Program-made: the position numbers and the translations under genes | Notes under the pieces: model-generated | What the model saw: only the letters and a program-made list of their open reading frames with translations | Database searches by the model: none | What the model was told of the DNA's origin: nothing | Origin: Chamaecyparis obtusa | Lineage: Eukaryota; Streptophyta; Pinopsida; Cupressales; Cupressaceae | Length of the DNA: 64,000 nt | Assembly: GCA_027943335.1 (NCBI GenBank) | Contig: BSBK01002080.1 | Coordinates: forward strand, 72,001-136,000 | Direction of reading: 5' to 3' | Shown here: positions 10,028-21,468 of the stretch, one piece after another | Layout: each line of letters starts with the position of its first letter | Position numbering within the stretch: position 1 is the stretch's first letter

Positions 10028-10585
10028 TCATTTTTTGAGAAGTTACTAAGAACTTCTAGAAGCATCCATTATAAAATCCCATTATAATGCACTTTTATAA
10101 TAATATAACTTTATAAAATAAAAAGTGCAACTCAACTTAAAATTATAACATGTGGGGCCCGCATAACTCATAATAATAAAAATAAGCTCTAAATCACTTC
10201 TCCAAGAGCAAATACGACCACTGATCTACAAAATGACTCTCTCCACATCGCCACCAGTCTACGAGAGCTTGTGATAGACTGATCCGGCACGCTAAACGAT
10301 GTCAGCCAGAATGGGGACATGACAGCAAATCCCTAAATACTTGATCAACAAAGATGCCAAGGGTCATCGCTGCAACAGAGGCCCGTCTAGGTGCCCTACC
10401 AAATATAGAAATGCTGGATAACTGAACCAAACGAAGAGCAAACCCTAAACACTTTTGAACTCTGGAGGGGAAAGAGCCTCCTGTTTTGCTGATCGGGACC
10501 CTCTAACCATCTAACTTAGCCTACGAGAGCCAAAAATAGGCTAATCCAAACAAACTCTGATGCTCACAAAAATGGGGATATTACA

Positions 10586-11190
10586 TTGTAGCAGCCTTTG
10601 TTTGGACTCTAATGAATTCACAAAATTGGCTTCCTATGAACTCATAAAATTCCTAATGCATTGCACAAATCATCCCCAAGCATCATAATGGTGCTTCTAT
10701 TAATTGTAGTTCTTCAAAGCAATTGTGGTAGACGTCTCAAAGGCAACCAAGCACCTCAAAGCTCATACTGTGATAGACAATATGGAATAAATTGGAAGAC
10801 GTCTCAAAGGCAACCAAGCACCTCAAAATATAGCACTAATAGCACAGAAATTCCATTGCAGCACTTTCCCTCTCAAAGATAGCAATTAAAATTTTAATGA
10901 GATTCTTTCCCCAAAATAGCCCCCACTTTGTTATGAATACCAACTTGCAATTCCTCATTAATAAACTCACAGAAATCTATCATGAGGAAGCTATCAAGTG
11001 TCTTGAAGGTTACAACGACTCACTTCTAGAATCCCATGTCCTACTAAGTCATAATACTATCACTATTTATTTCTACTACAAATTTTCAATGCATAAATGT
11101 CCCATTATCAAAACATTTTTCTATCCATATTGGCTAAATAAGGATTGGACCTACATAAGCTGAATTAATTAAACTGAGACATTACATGCA
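10586..11190. other. Unassigned sequence with a 31-bp direct repeat
   Basis: No gene is recognised. A perfect 31-bp repeat (10730-10760 and 10797-10827, starting AGACGTCTCAAAGG) occurs 67 bases apart. A 73-codon frame (10661-10882) spans it. Its hydrophobic start looks like a signal peptide, but there is no other support for a gene. Confidence 0.5.
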
Positions 11191-11416
11191 GGTTCATACT
11201 TGAACAAGGAAGAAATTCCATATGTATAAGATAGACATGATATGTTGAAATGTCAAGACACCAGAAGAAAAATTCACTATATGATAAAATGGACTGATAC
11301 AAAAGTGATTGGTTGGGTGAGATGTATTGCCTCTATTTATGCACCTCCACTAAGTTGCAAAAGGGTTGTCCAACCCATTGCAACTCCAGCCCAATAATAG
11401 GTGAAGTCCTAATACT

Positions 11417-11836
11417 TTGGGTGAAGTCCTAATAATAGGTGATTTTAATGCTAGGACAGAAAATAACCATGCCCTTAACTTGAAAAGAAGCTACAAAGAA
11501 AGAAGTGATCCACTATGGTTAGAAGAGAAAAATGATCAGTTTTGGGAAAGGGCTTCCGGGGACAGCAAAGACAATGTTAATCATTACAGGGCAGAATTAC
11601 TGGGCCTATGCAGCTTGTACAACATGGTTACATGTAACGGTATGAAAGTGTGGCCCAATTCAGGAAACATTACTTGTAAAACAAACAATGGACAAAGCGT
11701 TGTTGATTATGTTATATGCTCACAAGATCACATCACAAGGGTAAAAGAGATAGAGATAGGAGAATGCCCTATAGGACTAAAATCTGACCAAAACCCAATT
11801 TTCGTAAAATTAGCCTTCCACTTAAATGAGCAATAG
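11417..11836 (+). pseudogene. LINE endonuclease (EEP family), C-terminal half
   Basis: The frame contains GDFNART, an asparagine-bearing catalytic motif of apurinic-like LINE endonucleases, then a tyrosine/serine stretch (VVDYVICS) and a final SDQNPI resembling the SDHNP active-site motif with His changed to Gln. The glutamate-containing N-terminal motif of the fold is absent. The His change and lost N-terminus make activity unlikely. In LINEs this domain nicks the target DNA before reverse transcription. Confidence 0.8.
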
Positions 11837-12415
11837 AGAGAGCAAACTCATCTTAAGCAAAAGACGGTAGCTTCACATGGCAGAATTCTAATCACACAGG
11901 AAAATCAAAAAATATTCAAAGATGCTCTTAAGGGGCTGATTTGGAGCTTGGAGGGGGAATTTGAACACATGGAGCAGCAAAATGTAAGCAAAGATACCTT
12001 AGTTCCTCTGATTCATAGGGCTTTAGGGAAGTGTAAAAAAAAACCCCAAAAAGAGGCAAAATATACTTTTCCGGCAAACCCTCGGTTTGATGAGTGTAAG
12101 TTAGCAAAAAGAAACTTGAGAGAGAGAATGAGTAAAGAAAACAAGAAAGAGTACGAAAAGTTGTTCAAAAGTAAAAAAGATAAATACGTGAGAATAAGGA
12201 CGGAGCTGATTGCTCTTGAAAAACAAAATCCCAATTTTTTTTGGAAAGAGCTGCAGCAAAAGAGGAAGCAAATAGAAAACAACATCACAGGGTCCCAATG
12301 GCTTGAATATGCAAAGATGCTATATGAGCGTGAGAAGGATAAACAGAGACCCCCGATGATCAAGGTCACTAATGAGCTTTTCACTATTGAAGATATCTTC
12401 CAAGGCATATAGAGA

Positions 12416-13252
12416 TTGGCAGGGGGAAAAACCCAAGATATTGATGGGCTGCAAGCTGAACATCTGAAGTGGGGTATTGATATCTTGGCACCTCATATAT
12501 ATTGTATCTTCAATGGTGTCAATAAAGAAGGGTTTCCTGAAAATTGGACGACTAGTGTGGCGATCCCTCTCCACAAGAGTGGCAACATAAATAACCCATC
12601 AAAATATGGCATTATTATGAGTAACCCCCTTCTAGGGAAGCTCTTTAGTAGCATGGTTGAATGCAAAATTGGCAAATGGGTTGAAACAAAAGGTAAAAGA
12701 GCTAAGGGGCAAGCTGGTTTCAAACCGAAACATTCCACTATTGACCACGATGTTACGCTTAGATTCTTGGTTGAAAATATATGGAATACGTAGGTGAGGA
12801 GGCCTTTTGCTGCTTTGTTGACTTTAAAATTAAAAAGGCCTTTGACATAGTTCCACACAACAAACTTTGGGATAGAATGGAAGAATTGAAAATTCCTACT
12901 GAGCTCAGGCTTGCGGTACATAGACTATATGAGCAGGTCAAGGCTAAAATCAGAACTATGGATGGGATGTCAGAGCATTTTGGCAGTGATATATGTGTCA
13001 AACAAGGCTTAGCCCCTTTCACCTACCTTGTTTGGGTTATATATCGACAAGTTAGAAGAATGGTTAAACAAGAATAATAGGTATGGGGTTCAACTAGCTA
13101 ATTATGTGATAAAGCTACTTCTGTATGCGGATGATCTCATTTTAATTGCTAAAATGACTGATGGTCTAAGGGAACATTTGAAGGTGCTTGATGCCTTTTG
13201 TCATGAGGTTGGGATGCAAGTGAACATTGGCAAAACCAAGTGATGATCTTTT
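12416..13252 (+). pseudogene. LINE reverse transcriptase, frameshifted
   Basis: Motifs appear in order across three frames: DGLQAEHLKWG, ENWTTSVAIPLHKSG, GQAGFKPKHSTIDH, then after a frameshift near 12790 FVDFKIKKAFDIVPHNKLW, and after another near 13025 YADDLILIAK, which holds the catalytic Asp pair. A GMQVNIGKTK stretch follows, as in the thumb region. The frameshifts show this copy cannot make an intact enzyme. The basic segment upstream (11948-12412) is the linker between endonuclease and polymerase. Confidence 0.85.
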
Positions 13253-13466
13253 CTTTGGAAAGAAACAGGAGGACACAAAACACTTTTCTTTTTGACGGTA
13301 ATCCTTTAGAGATTGTGGATGAGTACAAGTACCTTGGGATCAATTTCCACAACAAGCTTAGCTGGAAAACAAGTAGAGCAAAAAGAATTCAGGGAGGTTG
13401 GAAAGCACTATACTCTTTACAAAATAGATGCAAAACGCAAAGCTATGAGATTGGAAAACCAGGAAG

Positions 13467-14145
13467 ATGCTTTTTGGTTTGTTGGTTACCCTGGTGATCC
13501 TTTACGGATGTGAGATTTGGGGCAGCAGCATGTTGGATCAGAAATGGAGGCAAGTAGAGAGAATCCAAAAATATTTAATCATCAGCAGCTTCAAAATTAG
13601 AATGGCTGTCCCCTATGAAATTTTATTGGTGGAAACAGGTATATCCCCTTTAGAGGCCTTGGCAATGGTTCGGTTATTAAGCTATTTAAAGAAAACTCAA
13701 GGTATGGAAAAGCATCGTTGGCCTAAATTGATCATAGAGGAAAGACTAGATAGGAGAAATAACACATGTATGAAGCAAAATGTCCAATGGATGCAAAAGC
13801 GGAACATTAACTTGCATAAATTCCTGGATAACAATGATGGAATAAAAAAGTTCGTGAAGGAAAAATTCAGAAATCTCACATGGTCAAAGCAAAATGGGTG
13901 CAAAAAAGACTACTATATCAAAGAATTTAACCCCATGGGAGATCATGAGGAGAAAGCATACATACGAGCAAATATCAAATGGAGAGCTAAAATGCTTATA
14001 GTGCAGCTTAGGACAAGTTCTCATCATCTGAGGTGTGAAATGGGTAGATGGATGATACCTAAGGAAGAGTGGGAGGAGAGAGTATGTTTATTTTGCAACA
14101 TGGGAGTAGTAGAGACAGAGTGACATTTTAACATGGAGTGCCCAA
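13467..14145 (+). pseudogene. LINE C-terminal domain with zinc-knuckle-like motif
   Basis: The frame includes a CEIWG motif typical of the region after the LINE polymerase. It ends in CLFCNMG...E, a TGA, then HFNMECPKY, a CxxC...HxxxxC arrangement found at the C-terminus of many LINE ORF2 proteins. The stop splits the zinc-binding motif. Confidence 0.7.
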
Positions 14146-14370
14146 AATACAACGACATCCGCTCCTGCTATGAGGAGATTTTAGAAGTGGGCAATTTAGG
14201 GGCTCTTTTGAAGAAACACAACTTGACAAGACAACAAACTTAGTGATCAAGATTCACTATCGAAGGGTAGACTTAAAGAAGTAGTTACAAATGGTCTAAT
14301 GTTCTGGCCTCTCTCTGGAGTGTTTCTAGGGGGTCCTAGAGGCTGCTTTGGCCTCATGGACGTTATTAAA

Positions 14371-15690
14371 ATCTTTTATTCATTCAATATAGTCATAAGT
14401 GCAAGTTACACATGTAGTTACAGCGTACAATAACATATGCAAGTTACAGCCGTAAGATATAGTGATACACAACCATAGTATAACAAAAATATTAGAAACT
14501 TAAAGGGAACTGACAATATAGGTTTCCTGTTTCTGTACCTTATAATTCTCCTTAAAACACAACTTGAAGGGTGAAAAGAAGATGGCATTAACAAGGAAAT
14601 CTTCCCAAACCAAGAAAGGTCTTAACATTTCTCCTACAACAGCTTTTGACAGACATAGCGGCTCCCACAAACTGGCAAAATGATCATCTGCTCACACAAA
14701 TATGAAGTTGAGCATCTTAAATTTGTTTCCTTTTGCTTCTAACATTGTAGTCAATAGAGCAAATTAAGCCTGCTTTTTTCTACTTTGGGTTGGCAATGGT
14801 GTATGCACATATCCTCTATTATACTTTTCTTTTTCAGAAGCTGAATGACAAAACCTAAAATGGACAGCTCAAAATACAAGCATTAGCTGCCAATAATGTT
14901 CATGTACACTGCCCATTGGTGTGGAATCAATAAATTTATGACAAAGTTAAGTTGATGCAAAATGTCTATGAATTGAGCATGCACATACAGTTGAAATAGT
15001 TTAAGTTATGTGCAGGTCATGAACTGTACATGTGCAAGGGCATCTGATTCACTCTAACTGAAATGCAATTAGTGGGTTGTACATGTCCATTCAACCTAAC
15101 TGAGAATGCAGTTGGTGAACTGTACACATGCATGGACACATCATTCTGTTTTTTAACTTACATATATTTAGTAAGGCTTCTATCAATTTGGCGAAGAGTG
15201 TATGTGAAAGAATGAAAGAAACTAAATTTCTATCCATTTGTGAACACAAATGTATTTTTCTCTTTCTATGTATATTTCATTTTACACGATATTTCACATT
15301 AGTTAAGAGAATTAATTTCCTTTGCATTGTTGAAAATGGCTAGGAATGGCCTTACTTAATTTGAAACTTGTGTTCATATTTAGATATAAGGAAAGCCTCA
15401 ATATATCACCAATTTGTAAATTAGATGAATTCAAGATGTCCATCAAGAAGCAAATTTATCTTATTTTTTATGAAGATGAAATTTCTATTGACAATATTTT
15501 ATGCAAGGACAGGATCAAAGTGTTAAATAATATGCAAGAAATCTTCACAAGAGAGCTACCCAAATGATCAAAGGTGAGATCATGACACTTTAGTGATGTA
15601 TATTGAAGGAATTCATAGTCATGTTAGGAAATCAGTGTGGTTGGTCAAGCTCAAATACATATATCAGGCATGTTCCCAAGCCCATTACCT
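14371..15690. other. AT-rich unassigned sequence
   Basis: No domain is recognised. Short open frames (for example 15346-15567) have no similarity I can name, though they could be remnants of the gypsy gag region seen next. Confidence 0.4.
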
Positions 15691-15699
15691 GGATACCGA

Positions 15700-16500
15700 C
15701 TAAAAGGAAGGTTTGTCATTCTCTTCAGATGCACAAGAAAACAAGATGATTCTAAGTCAAAAGAGAAATTTGAAAGGTAAGTGTACTGCGTAAAGTACTA
15801 TTTTCAAGAAAGATTCAAAGAAACATTGTGGGCATTGTGATGTCAATGATCATACAAATGAGACTTGTTGGATTTTACATCTAGAAATTATATTTATACA
15901 AGTAAAAGAAGACAAAGACAAACAACACCATGACTTGCTTTGAAGGGAAAGAGGTAGGACACCACGCATGGATGAAAGGATTGACTGTACTTCTATCCAT
16001 AGAGAGATATGCTTGAGTAGTAGCAAGGACTATGATAAAGAATAACCTACTAAACTTTTCCATAGTAGAACTCATATTAAAATGACTAAGGTTGATGCTC
16101 TTTTTTATTCTTGTTCACGAACAAACATGATTTCAAAAGATTTGGTACATAATTTGAGTTGGTTATGTATGTTCATCTTAACTCTTCTTCTTTAGGTTGG
16201 GTGACATAAAAAGGTGAGAAACAGCTTACTAAACAATTTTAAGTTTGAGATAAATCAATATGGTTGTACAAATTATTCCTCTTGATGTGCATGATGGTGT
16301 ATTTGGCAGCTCATACATATATGCTAGAGATACTAGTTTCATGAGAAAAGGTAACATTTCTTGCTTAGTCAAAGGAGATAGCTACATCATCAGTATATGA
16401 AGTACATCAAAAATCTTCCTGCTAAGTGCTAGTCAGGGCAAAAAACTGATTAATATTAGTGGGAAGTTTGATTTACTTCTTTTTGAGAGATAAGCCAAAT
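15700..16500 (+). pseudogene. Ty3/gypsy gag zinc knuckle and protease relic
   Basis: Translations in shifting frames show a CxxCxxxxHxxxxC knuckle (CGHCDVNDHTNETC, about 15827-15870) after a basic stretch. About 210 bases later comes VDALFYSCSRTNMIS, which resembles the aspartic-protease active site VDALFDSGSxxNLIS with the catalytic Asp changed. GWV and later patchy similarity to the post-protease region follow. Many stops and frameshifts are present. The order gag then protease on the + strand fits a gypsy-type element. No LTRs could be assigned. Confidence 0.55.
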
Positions 16501-16949
16501 AATCAGGTGCTTGAATACAAGGCTTCCTCTAACACGTCTGCTAATAAAAAAGTAGAGATAAATGCAAGAATTACTGCATTAAATTGAGGAATTTTTTGAA
16601 GATCCCAAGGGTATGTTACCAAGGAAAGCAATTTAGCATGAGATTTAGTTGTTACAAGCATATTTGTAAATCTTGGACTCAACAATTACTCGACAGGTCC
16701 AAATTTTTTGAAAATTTGGCACTTGGCAAAGACTTAGGAAACCCCAGCAATTCTAATAAACATTTTAAAATACATAATTTTTTAAAACAATTTTTAGAAA
16801 ACTCACACGCTACTAAATTTGTAGAACGCATAAATCATTTCCATCATAAATAAATTAGAATTAGAGTTTAATACATATCATAAACCAAAAAACAAGTTCA
16901 ACCTCTGAATGAGTTACAATGCCATTTCCACTTGCCATGTTAATTGTAG

Positions 16950-17262
16950 AAATTGTCTGAAAAGATTTTTGGCAAGTTGTGCAATAATAATGTCTAAGTC
17001 AATGCACTCAAGATTTTTGGTGTTTGTGTTTTGTCAGTATTGTATAAAGTCACTTATCAGTCTGTGAGTAAAGCATATCTGAGTCTACATTATTGTAAAA
17101 GGAAAACAGTATAGTGTTCATTCAAAGCGTACAATCTTAGCATTTGTGAGAATTGTATTCAGACTCATTAATTATTAAATAAAGTGATTTTTTCTTCGTG
17201 TGGCTGGGTTTTTCCCTCGAGGAGGGTTTTCCCAGGGTATCTCTGGTGTTCTTGTGTTTTTT
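16950..17262 (+). repeat. LTR-like R/U5 relic
   Basis: An AATAAA signal (17178-17183) is followed by a T-rich stretch and GGGTTTTTCCC...GGGTTTTCCC, a pattern common near the 3' end of plant LTRs. No matching second LTR or primer-binding site was found, so boundaries are uncertain. Confidence 0.35.
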
Positions 17263-18497
17263 AAGATATCTGCTCTCTGGTTCAAAAGTTAACATCTAGA
17301 TTCCACAAAGTTGAGATCTCCACTAAGAAGATGAGGAAACTGCTAAACACAGTTTGAACTGCTAGAGAGGTTGAAGGACTCTCAACCGAAGTATAAGGCA
17401 AGCTATAATTAAAGTAGAATTGAGCATTAGTTCTGAGCTGGTCGTAAATTGTGGTTGTACTTGAGCAAAGAAAGTCTTCAAGCTGAAACAAATAAGTTGA
17501 AACCACTCATTCATGGTCCATTTAAGATTCCTGAAGAATTGGGAAATTCATATAGGTATACCACCATATAAGAACTTTTATTTCATTGTGATGTTGCAAA
17601 CTTACATCTTTTTGAGCCTTCTATGCTAGATGACTACGGATGACTTTTGCTTCCTTCCATAAAAGACTTTGTGCTTGATATTCAAGAAAAGCTGGTTGAG
17701 GATGTTATATTGGAGAAGAAAGTAAGAACGCTTAGGAGGGGAGACTATGAAGTTGGCAAACCAGTTTGACAGGACTACTGCCAATAAAAACCAAGTGGTG
17801 TTAGAAGGATAAATTGAGGGAGTTTTTTGTCATCTATTGAATCTCTTAGCATTTGGGTAGCAAAAGCTTCCTAAATCTGGATGTGTGATCCAAATTGGAA
17901 TGCTAGAATGTAAATAAGTTGAACTTAATAAGCTGTTATTCCCTATCTCTTTTCAAAGCCAAGTATACATCTTGAGACACTATTTAAAACTTATAATCCA
18001 GTAATTCCTAGCAAGAAAATTAAGTATGCGAGTTGTTTTGGAATCTACAGAGGTTGCAGGTGGTCTGAACTCTGAAGTGATCTGGCCAATTTGGAGTCAA
18101 AATTGGTTGTTTTAGCTTTATGGAAAACAGAGCGGAATCAGTAAATTATTTTGTTAATGACAAATTGGCTAGAAATTTTAAGGTGGTAGTTTCTCTTCTA
18201 TAATGGTGGTTTTGCAAATTAGGTGGCAGTTTTTCATGAAAGAAACAAACAACTAGAGTAACAGCTATGTACAATGACTTTCTTAGTTCATTGACTTTTC
18301 AGATTCTTGCATGAGCCTTATTTATTGAAATGTATATAAACTCTTAAAAGGTTTGTTGAAAAAACATTCATGGACTTCTTTTGATTATTTTGATCTGTCC
18401 AACTCTATGCAGATATTGAAAGGTTCTCAGTTGAAAAAATGTGCTGGGAGCTACCTGCATCTGAGAGCATGCTTTTGCTGCAACTTGTAGAATAATT
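17263..18497. other. Unassigned intergenic or intronic sequence
   Basis: Only short open frames with no recognisable domain. Possibly further relic element sequence. Confidence 0.4.
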
Positions 18498-18693
18498 TGT
18501 AATGTCCCCATTTTGAAATAGGATTTAATAATGAAAGATACTGATAAAATTAAAATACAAAAGAATAAAAATAAAGTTTATTAAAAAAATATAAAAGAAA
18601 AAAAATTAAAATATAACATAATGAAAATTTAGTTAAATTTAATAAATGGTGAAAAGGCATGAAGTTAAAAATTGTCACTCCCTCAAACATGAG

Positions 18694-18702
18694 TATAAAA
18701 GG
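18694..18702 (+). promoter_or_regulatory. TATA box of the long LTR
   Basis: TATAAAAGG about 200 bases into the repeat. The inverted relative at 33.5 kb keeps the same box and its upstream context. Confidence 0.6.
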
Positions 18703-18839
18703 CAGAAGAGAAGTTCATTTCAAAGGGGGGAGAGAGGAAGGAAAAGAAAAGGGAAGGTGTATATCAAGAAAGAATTAATTGAAGAGAAAAAAGGAATGAA
18801 AAGGAAATAAGGAAGTGACTACTTCAAAAGGAAAAAGTT

Positions 18840-19080
18840 ATGAAGGGTTGTGACTCTTCTCAATGGCGGTGATTACAAAAGGTTGTGACTCTTTCAAAGG
18901 GCAGAAATGATGAAGGGTTGCAACTCTTCAAAAGGGTGGTAGTTATGACAGTTTGTGACTCTTTCAAAGGGCACAAACAATGAAGGGTTGTGACTCTTCC
19001 AAAGGGTGGTAATTGTGAAAGGTTGTGACCATTGCAAATGGCAGACATGATGAAGAGGTGTGACTCTTCCTCACATTGGA
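18840..19080 (+). repeat. Minisatellite with GGTTGTGACTCTT core
   Basis: Four to five imperfect units alternate GGTTGTGACTCTTTCAAAGG with a short spacer containing ATGATGAAG. They lie just downstream of the LTR's TATA box, so they are probably in the transcribed leader. The unit also appears in the inverted LTR copy at 33.0-33.4 kb. Confidence 0.75.
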
Positions 19081-19783
19081 AGATATAAAGGGGAAAAACT
19101 TTCATTTGAGGAAGACAAGGGAGACCTATTTAGGGAATAATATATTATTCTCAATGGCAACAATGAAAAGTGCTGACTCAGTTCTTATGAAAGGTGGCGA
19201 CCCTTTCAGAAATAAACTATAAAGGAAATTTCATTCCAAGCATTGAAGGACTTATCAATCATCACTCATGAATTCATCCCTTCATCCATCAATCATTAAT
19301 CCCTCAAGAAATCAAGCAAACAATCAATCAGCGAGAGCAAGCAAACAATCATCAAATCCACATCATTCATCACTTCATCTTGGGATCCAGAAAACAAGCA
19401 TCACTCTATCAAATCAACATTCCTTTAATCATCATCCACCAATATGCCAAAGTAGCATTCATTATATTGTCACTTTTCAATCATGTAATCAACAATTACC
19501 TAATCATAACTCACCAATACCTCAAATCATCTATCAATAAATTAGATCAGATCAGTATTGGATATAACCGATCTGCATTTCAGAATACAACCATCTTGTG
19601 TTATAGCAAGTATTATGGTTATAAAGATGTTGTCTAACTTATAATATATATGAAATTGGTATAATTGATAATGGTAAAATGCTGATCAATGTAGATTCTT
19701 ATTTGTTTATTAAACCTACTTGTTATCCCACAAACAATCATGTGGAGGTGAAAAGGAAATATAAGTCAGGGAGAGGCAGTAGA

Positions 19784-20025
19784 CTGGTTCCCTCAAATCA
19801 ATTAGGCCACCCCAAGTGGATGGAATTGTCTTAATTGGGTATTCCTTCCATTTGTGCGCCAAGGGGTGATTTGTCTTAGATTCTCTAAACTCTTGGGCTT
19901 TAGTGGGCTGAATAGTCGTCCTCAATAACCTGGGTTCCCTCGAATTAAGTAGGCCACCCCAAGTGATGGAATTTTCTCAGTTGGATATTCCTGCCATTTG
20001 TGGGCCAAGGGACAAGTTGTCTTAG
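19784..20025 (+). repeat. 96-bp direct duplication inside the long LTR
   Basis: Segments 19784-19879 and 19930-20025 share TAGGCCACCCCAAGTG, a CCATTTGTG block and a terminal TTGTCTTAG, with roughly four of five bases alike by eye. The copies begin 146 bases apart. Confidence 0.75.
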
Positions 20026-20355
20026 TAGTCTCTAGTCAACCTTTATGGTTTTTCCTCTCCAAACGCTACTATGGTTGATTCCTAAAGTTCAAAAGCTATT
20101 CCATGATTTATCTAAATAGATTAAGATGATTATTGATATATATGCACTTATATTTGTTGTTGGATCCCTAACCTAATAGAAATAATTGGTCTTATGAATT
20201 ATCTTCAAATATTGTCTAACATGATTGCAGGATCTACACCAGGATTAATCTTGATAAAGACATTTGATTGGTATAGATATAATTCAAACTATATTACATT
20301 TCTTCTTTGTGATTTTAGGGCGAGATTTAGGATCATCCCAAAAGGGGACATCACA

Positions 20356-21324
20356 CAATCACAAGTGTGGGATACTGGAAAAGTGATGCATGTATCCTTG
20401 AAGACCTTGTGAAGGTAGTGAGCTAATAAAATCACAAAGAGACAGTGGGAAGAGAAAGAAAACTGCCTTAGGCTTTTGTAGTTTCTTCCCATATTGGGTT
20501 CTCTTGGGTAGCTTGTTGTGTTATGCTTTGTGCTAATGCTGTTTTCACTTAATGTTTTGTTGTACTTGTCCATACTGTAATTTTTTGCATTTACAGACTC
20601 TTAAGTAACTCATTGCTAGCCACAAGTTCATTGTTTTCTCAAGTAAATTCATAAGTAGGCGATCATACTTCTAAGTATTTGTAATAAGTCAATTAAGAAC
20701 CTTATTGGTGAATTAGATATGGAATATTTATGCTGATCAGGGACCAGTTATAAGTATGAAAAATGTGAAGCCTTTGAAGAGCACTGAAGGTTGCAGATTT
20801 TGTACTCATCTATTCCCTGGTGTAATGAAAAATTGTACAAGATTCCTCTTTGCTGCAAATGCAAGAACTATGTTAATCAAGTTGAAGTTGTTAGGAAGTG
20901 GGATGGACAGAAGTAATGGTGAAGTTGTTTACAATTCTTAATTTTTAACCACTATAAAGTATAATCTATAGTAACAAATGGAACTTCGCTCAGGTTATTG
21001 ACTATTGCTTGCTGTGTCCCTAGATCATTGATTTTTTAATATTGGGCTTGAAATTGACTGTCTCAACACTGAGATTGAGTTAAATTTATTCGAATTGAGT
21101 GGGTTTTTCATTCGAATGGTTACTATTTCCATGTTTTCAATTTCCTTTCAAGTGTTTCAAAATATTCTTTTGTAGTCCACGTACTGTTGCTTCCTTCTAT
21201 TCTCACATAAAGATTTGGGAGTTTGTCTACAAAGCAATTAGTGTAGAAGTCTTTTTTGCCTGTTCTCTAGTCCATCCCTTTGACAAACTATTTATATAGT
21301 CATCTGATCATCTTTGCGTCTCAG
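20356..21324 (+). other. Sequence upstream of the first recognised gene exon
   Basis: No exon of the PLP-dependent enzyme was found here, although upstream exons must exist. A TC-rich tract and CAG acceptor end the segment at 21324. It is probably intron. Confidence 0.45.
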
Positions 21325-21468
21325 GCTTTGCAGTCTGGAGAACTTGTAAAAGGAGGAGTTATAACAGAGGGTAGTGCTGGAAGTACAGCAGTGAGCCTTG
21401 CCACAGTAGCTCCAGCGTATGGATGCAAATGTCACGTCGTCATTCCAGATGATGCTGCTATTGAAAAG
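21325..21468 (+). CDS. Internal exon of the cysteine-synthase-like gene
   Basis: Exactly 48 codons in phase 0, from a CAG acceptor to a GT donor (AAAAG|GTATTT). It encodes GVITEGSAGSTAVSLATVAP and ends at DDAAIEK. The GSAGST loop is diagnostic for this branch of the family. Confidence 0.9.

Larger units (their letters stand above)
2935..10324 (-). mobile_element. Complete non-autonomous LTR retrotransposon carrying a PDS5-like gene
   Basis: The 7.39-kb element has two long direct LTRs (2935-4615 and 8656-10324), a primer-binding site (8643-8654), a purine tract (4616-4630) and a perfect target duplication GCAAA (2930-2934 and 10325-10329). On the minus strand its internal part carries one reading frame of about 1,340 codons, broken by two TAG codons. 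The start resembles the HEAT region of PDS5. The frame ends just inside the 3' LTR. No protease, integrase, reverse transcriptase or RNase H motif is present, so mobility must come from another element. The two LTRs look nearly identical apart from indels in the minisatellite, so the insertion is younger than the outer LTR it interrupts. Confidence 0.93.
8656..10324 (-). repeat. 5' LTR of the PDS5-type element
   Basis: This 1,669-bp direct copy of 2935-4615 has termini TGTAATGACC and GGGGACATGACA on the + strand. Only scattered substitutions and minisatellite indels separate the copies. It lies next to the primer-binding site, so it is the promoter-bearing 5' LTR. Confidence 0.95.
912..10585 (-). 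repeat. 5' LTR of outer element, split by two later insertions
   Basis: On the + strand the LTR begins TGTAAGAACCCC at 912, beside the primer-binding site, and ends GGGGATATTACA at 10574-10585, giving imperfect inverted termini. Removing the solo LTR (1771-2507) and the 7.4-kb element (2935-10324), each with one 5-bp duplication, leaves an LTR of about 1.54 kb. The segment 10330-10585 resumes after the second insertion. A TATA-like TATATAAATA on the minus strand (1216-1225) could be its promoter. The 3' LTR is outside the window, so the target duplication cannot be tested. Confidence 0.8.
11191..14370 (+). mobile_element. Decayed non-LTR retrotransposon (LINE)
   Basis: In + order the region shows an endonuclease C-terminal half (11417-11836), a basic linker (11948-12412), a reverse transcriptase with YADD (12416-13252) and a C-terminal domain with a CxxC...HF...EC zinc-binding pattern (to ~14145). 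Frameshifts and stops separate these parts. The endonuclease N-terminus is missing or scrambled upstream of 11400, so the copy is 5'-truncated or rearranged. No LTR flanks it. I saw no clear poly(A) tail or target duplication, so the ends are approximate. Confidence 0.85.
18498..20355 (+). repeat. Long solo LTR-like repeat (about 1.86 kb)
   Basis: The segment begins TGTAATGTCCCC and ends GGGGACATCACA, imperfect inverted termini of the same type as the PDS5 and gypsy LTRs here. A TATA box (18694-18702), a ~60-bp minisatellite (18840-19080) and a 96-bp duplication (19784-20025) lie inside. Flanks are TAATT and CAATC, which differ only by two C/T changes, so they may be a decayed target duplication. 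No coding region is inside, so I read it as a solo LTR. A related copy lies inverted at about 32.9-33.7 kb. Confidence 0.65.

Noticed and set aside
10661..10882. Small secreted-peptide gene suggested by a hydrophobic N-terminus
   Set aside because: The frame spans a 31-bp direct repeat, with no promoter, homology or cleavage context. Chance is more likely.
18840..19080. CRISPR-like regularly spaced repeats
   Set aside because: Units are imperfect, spacers are similar to one another, and the array sits in a plant LTR downstream of a TATA box.
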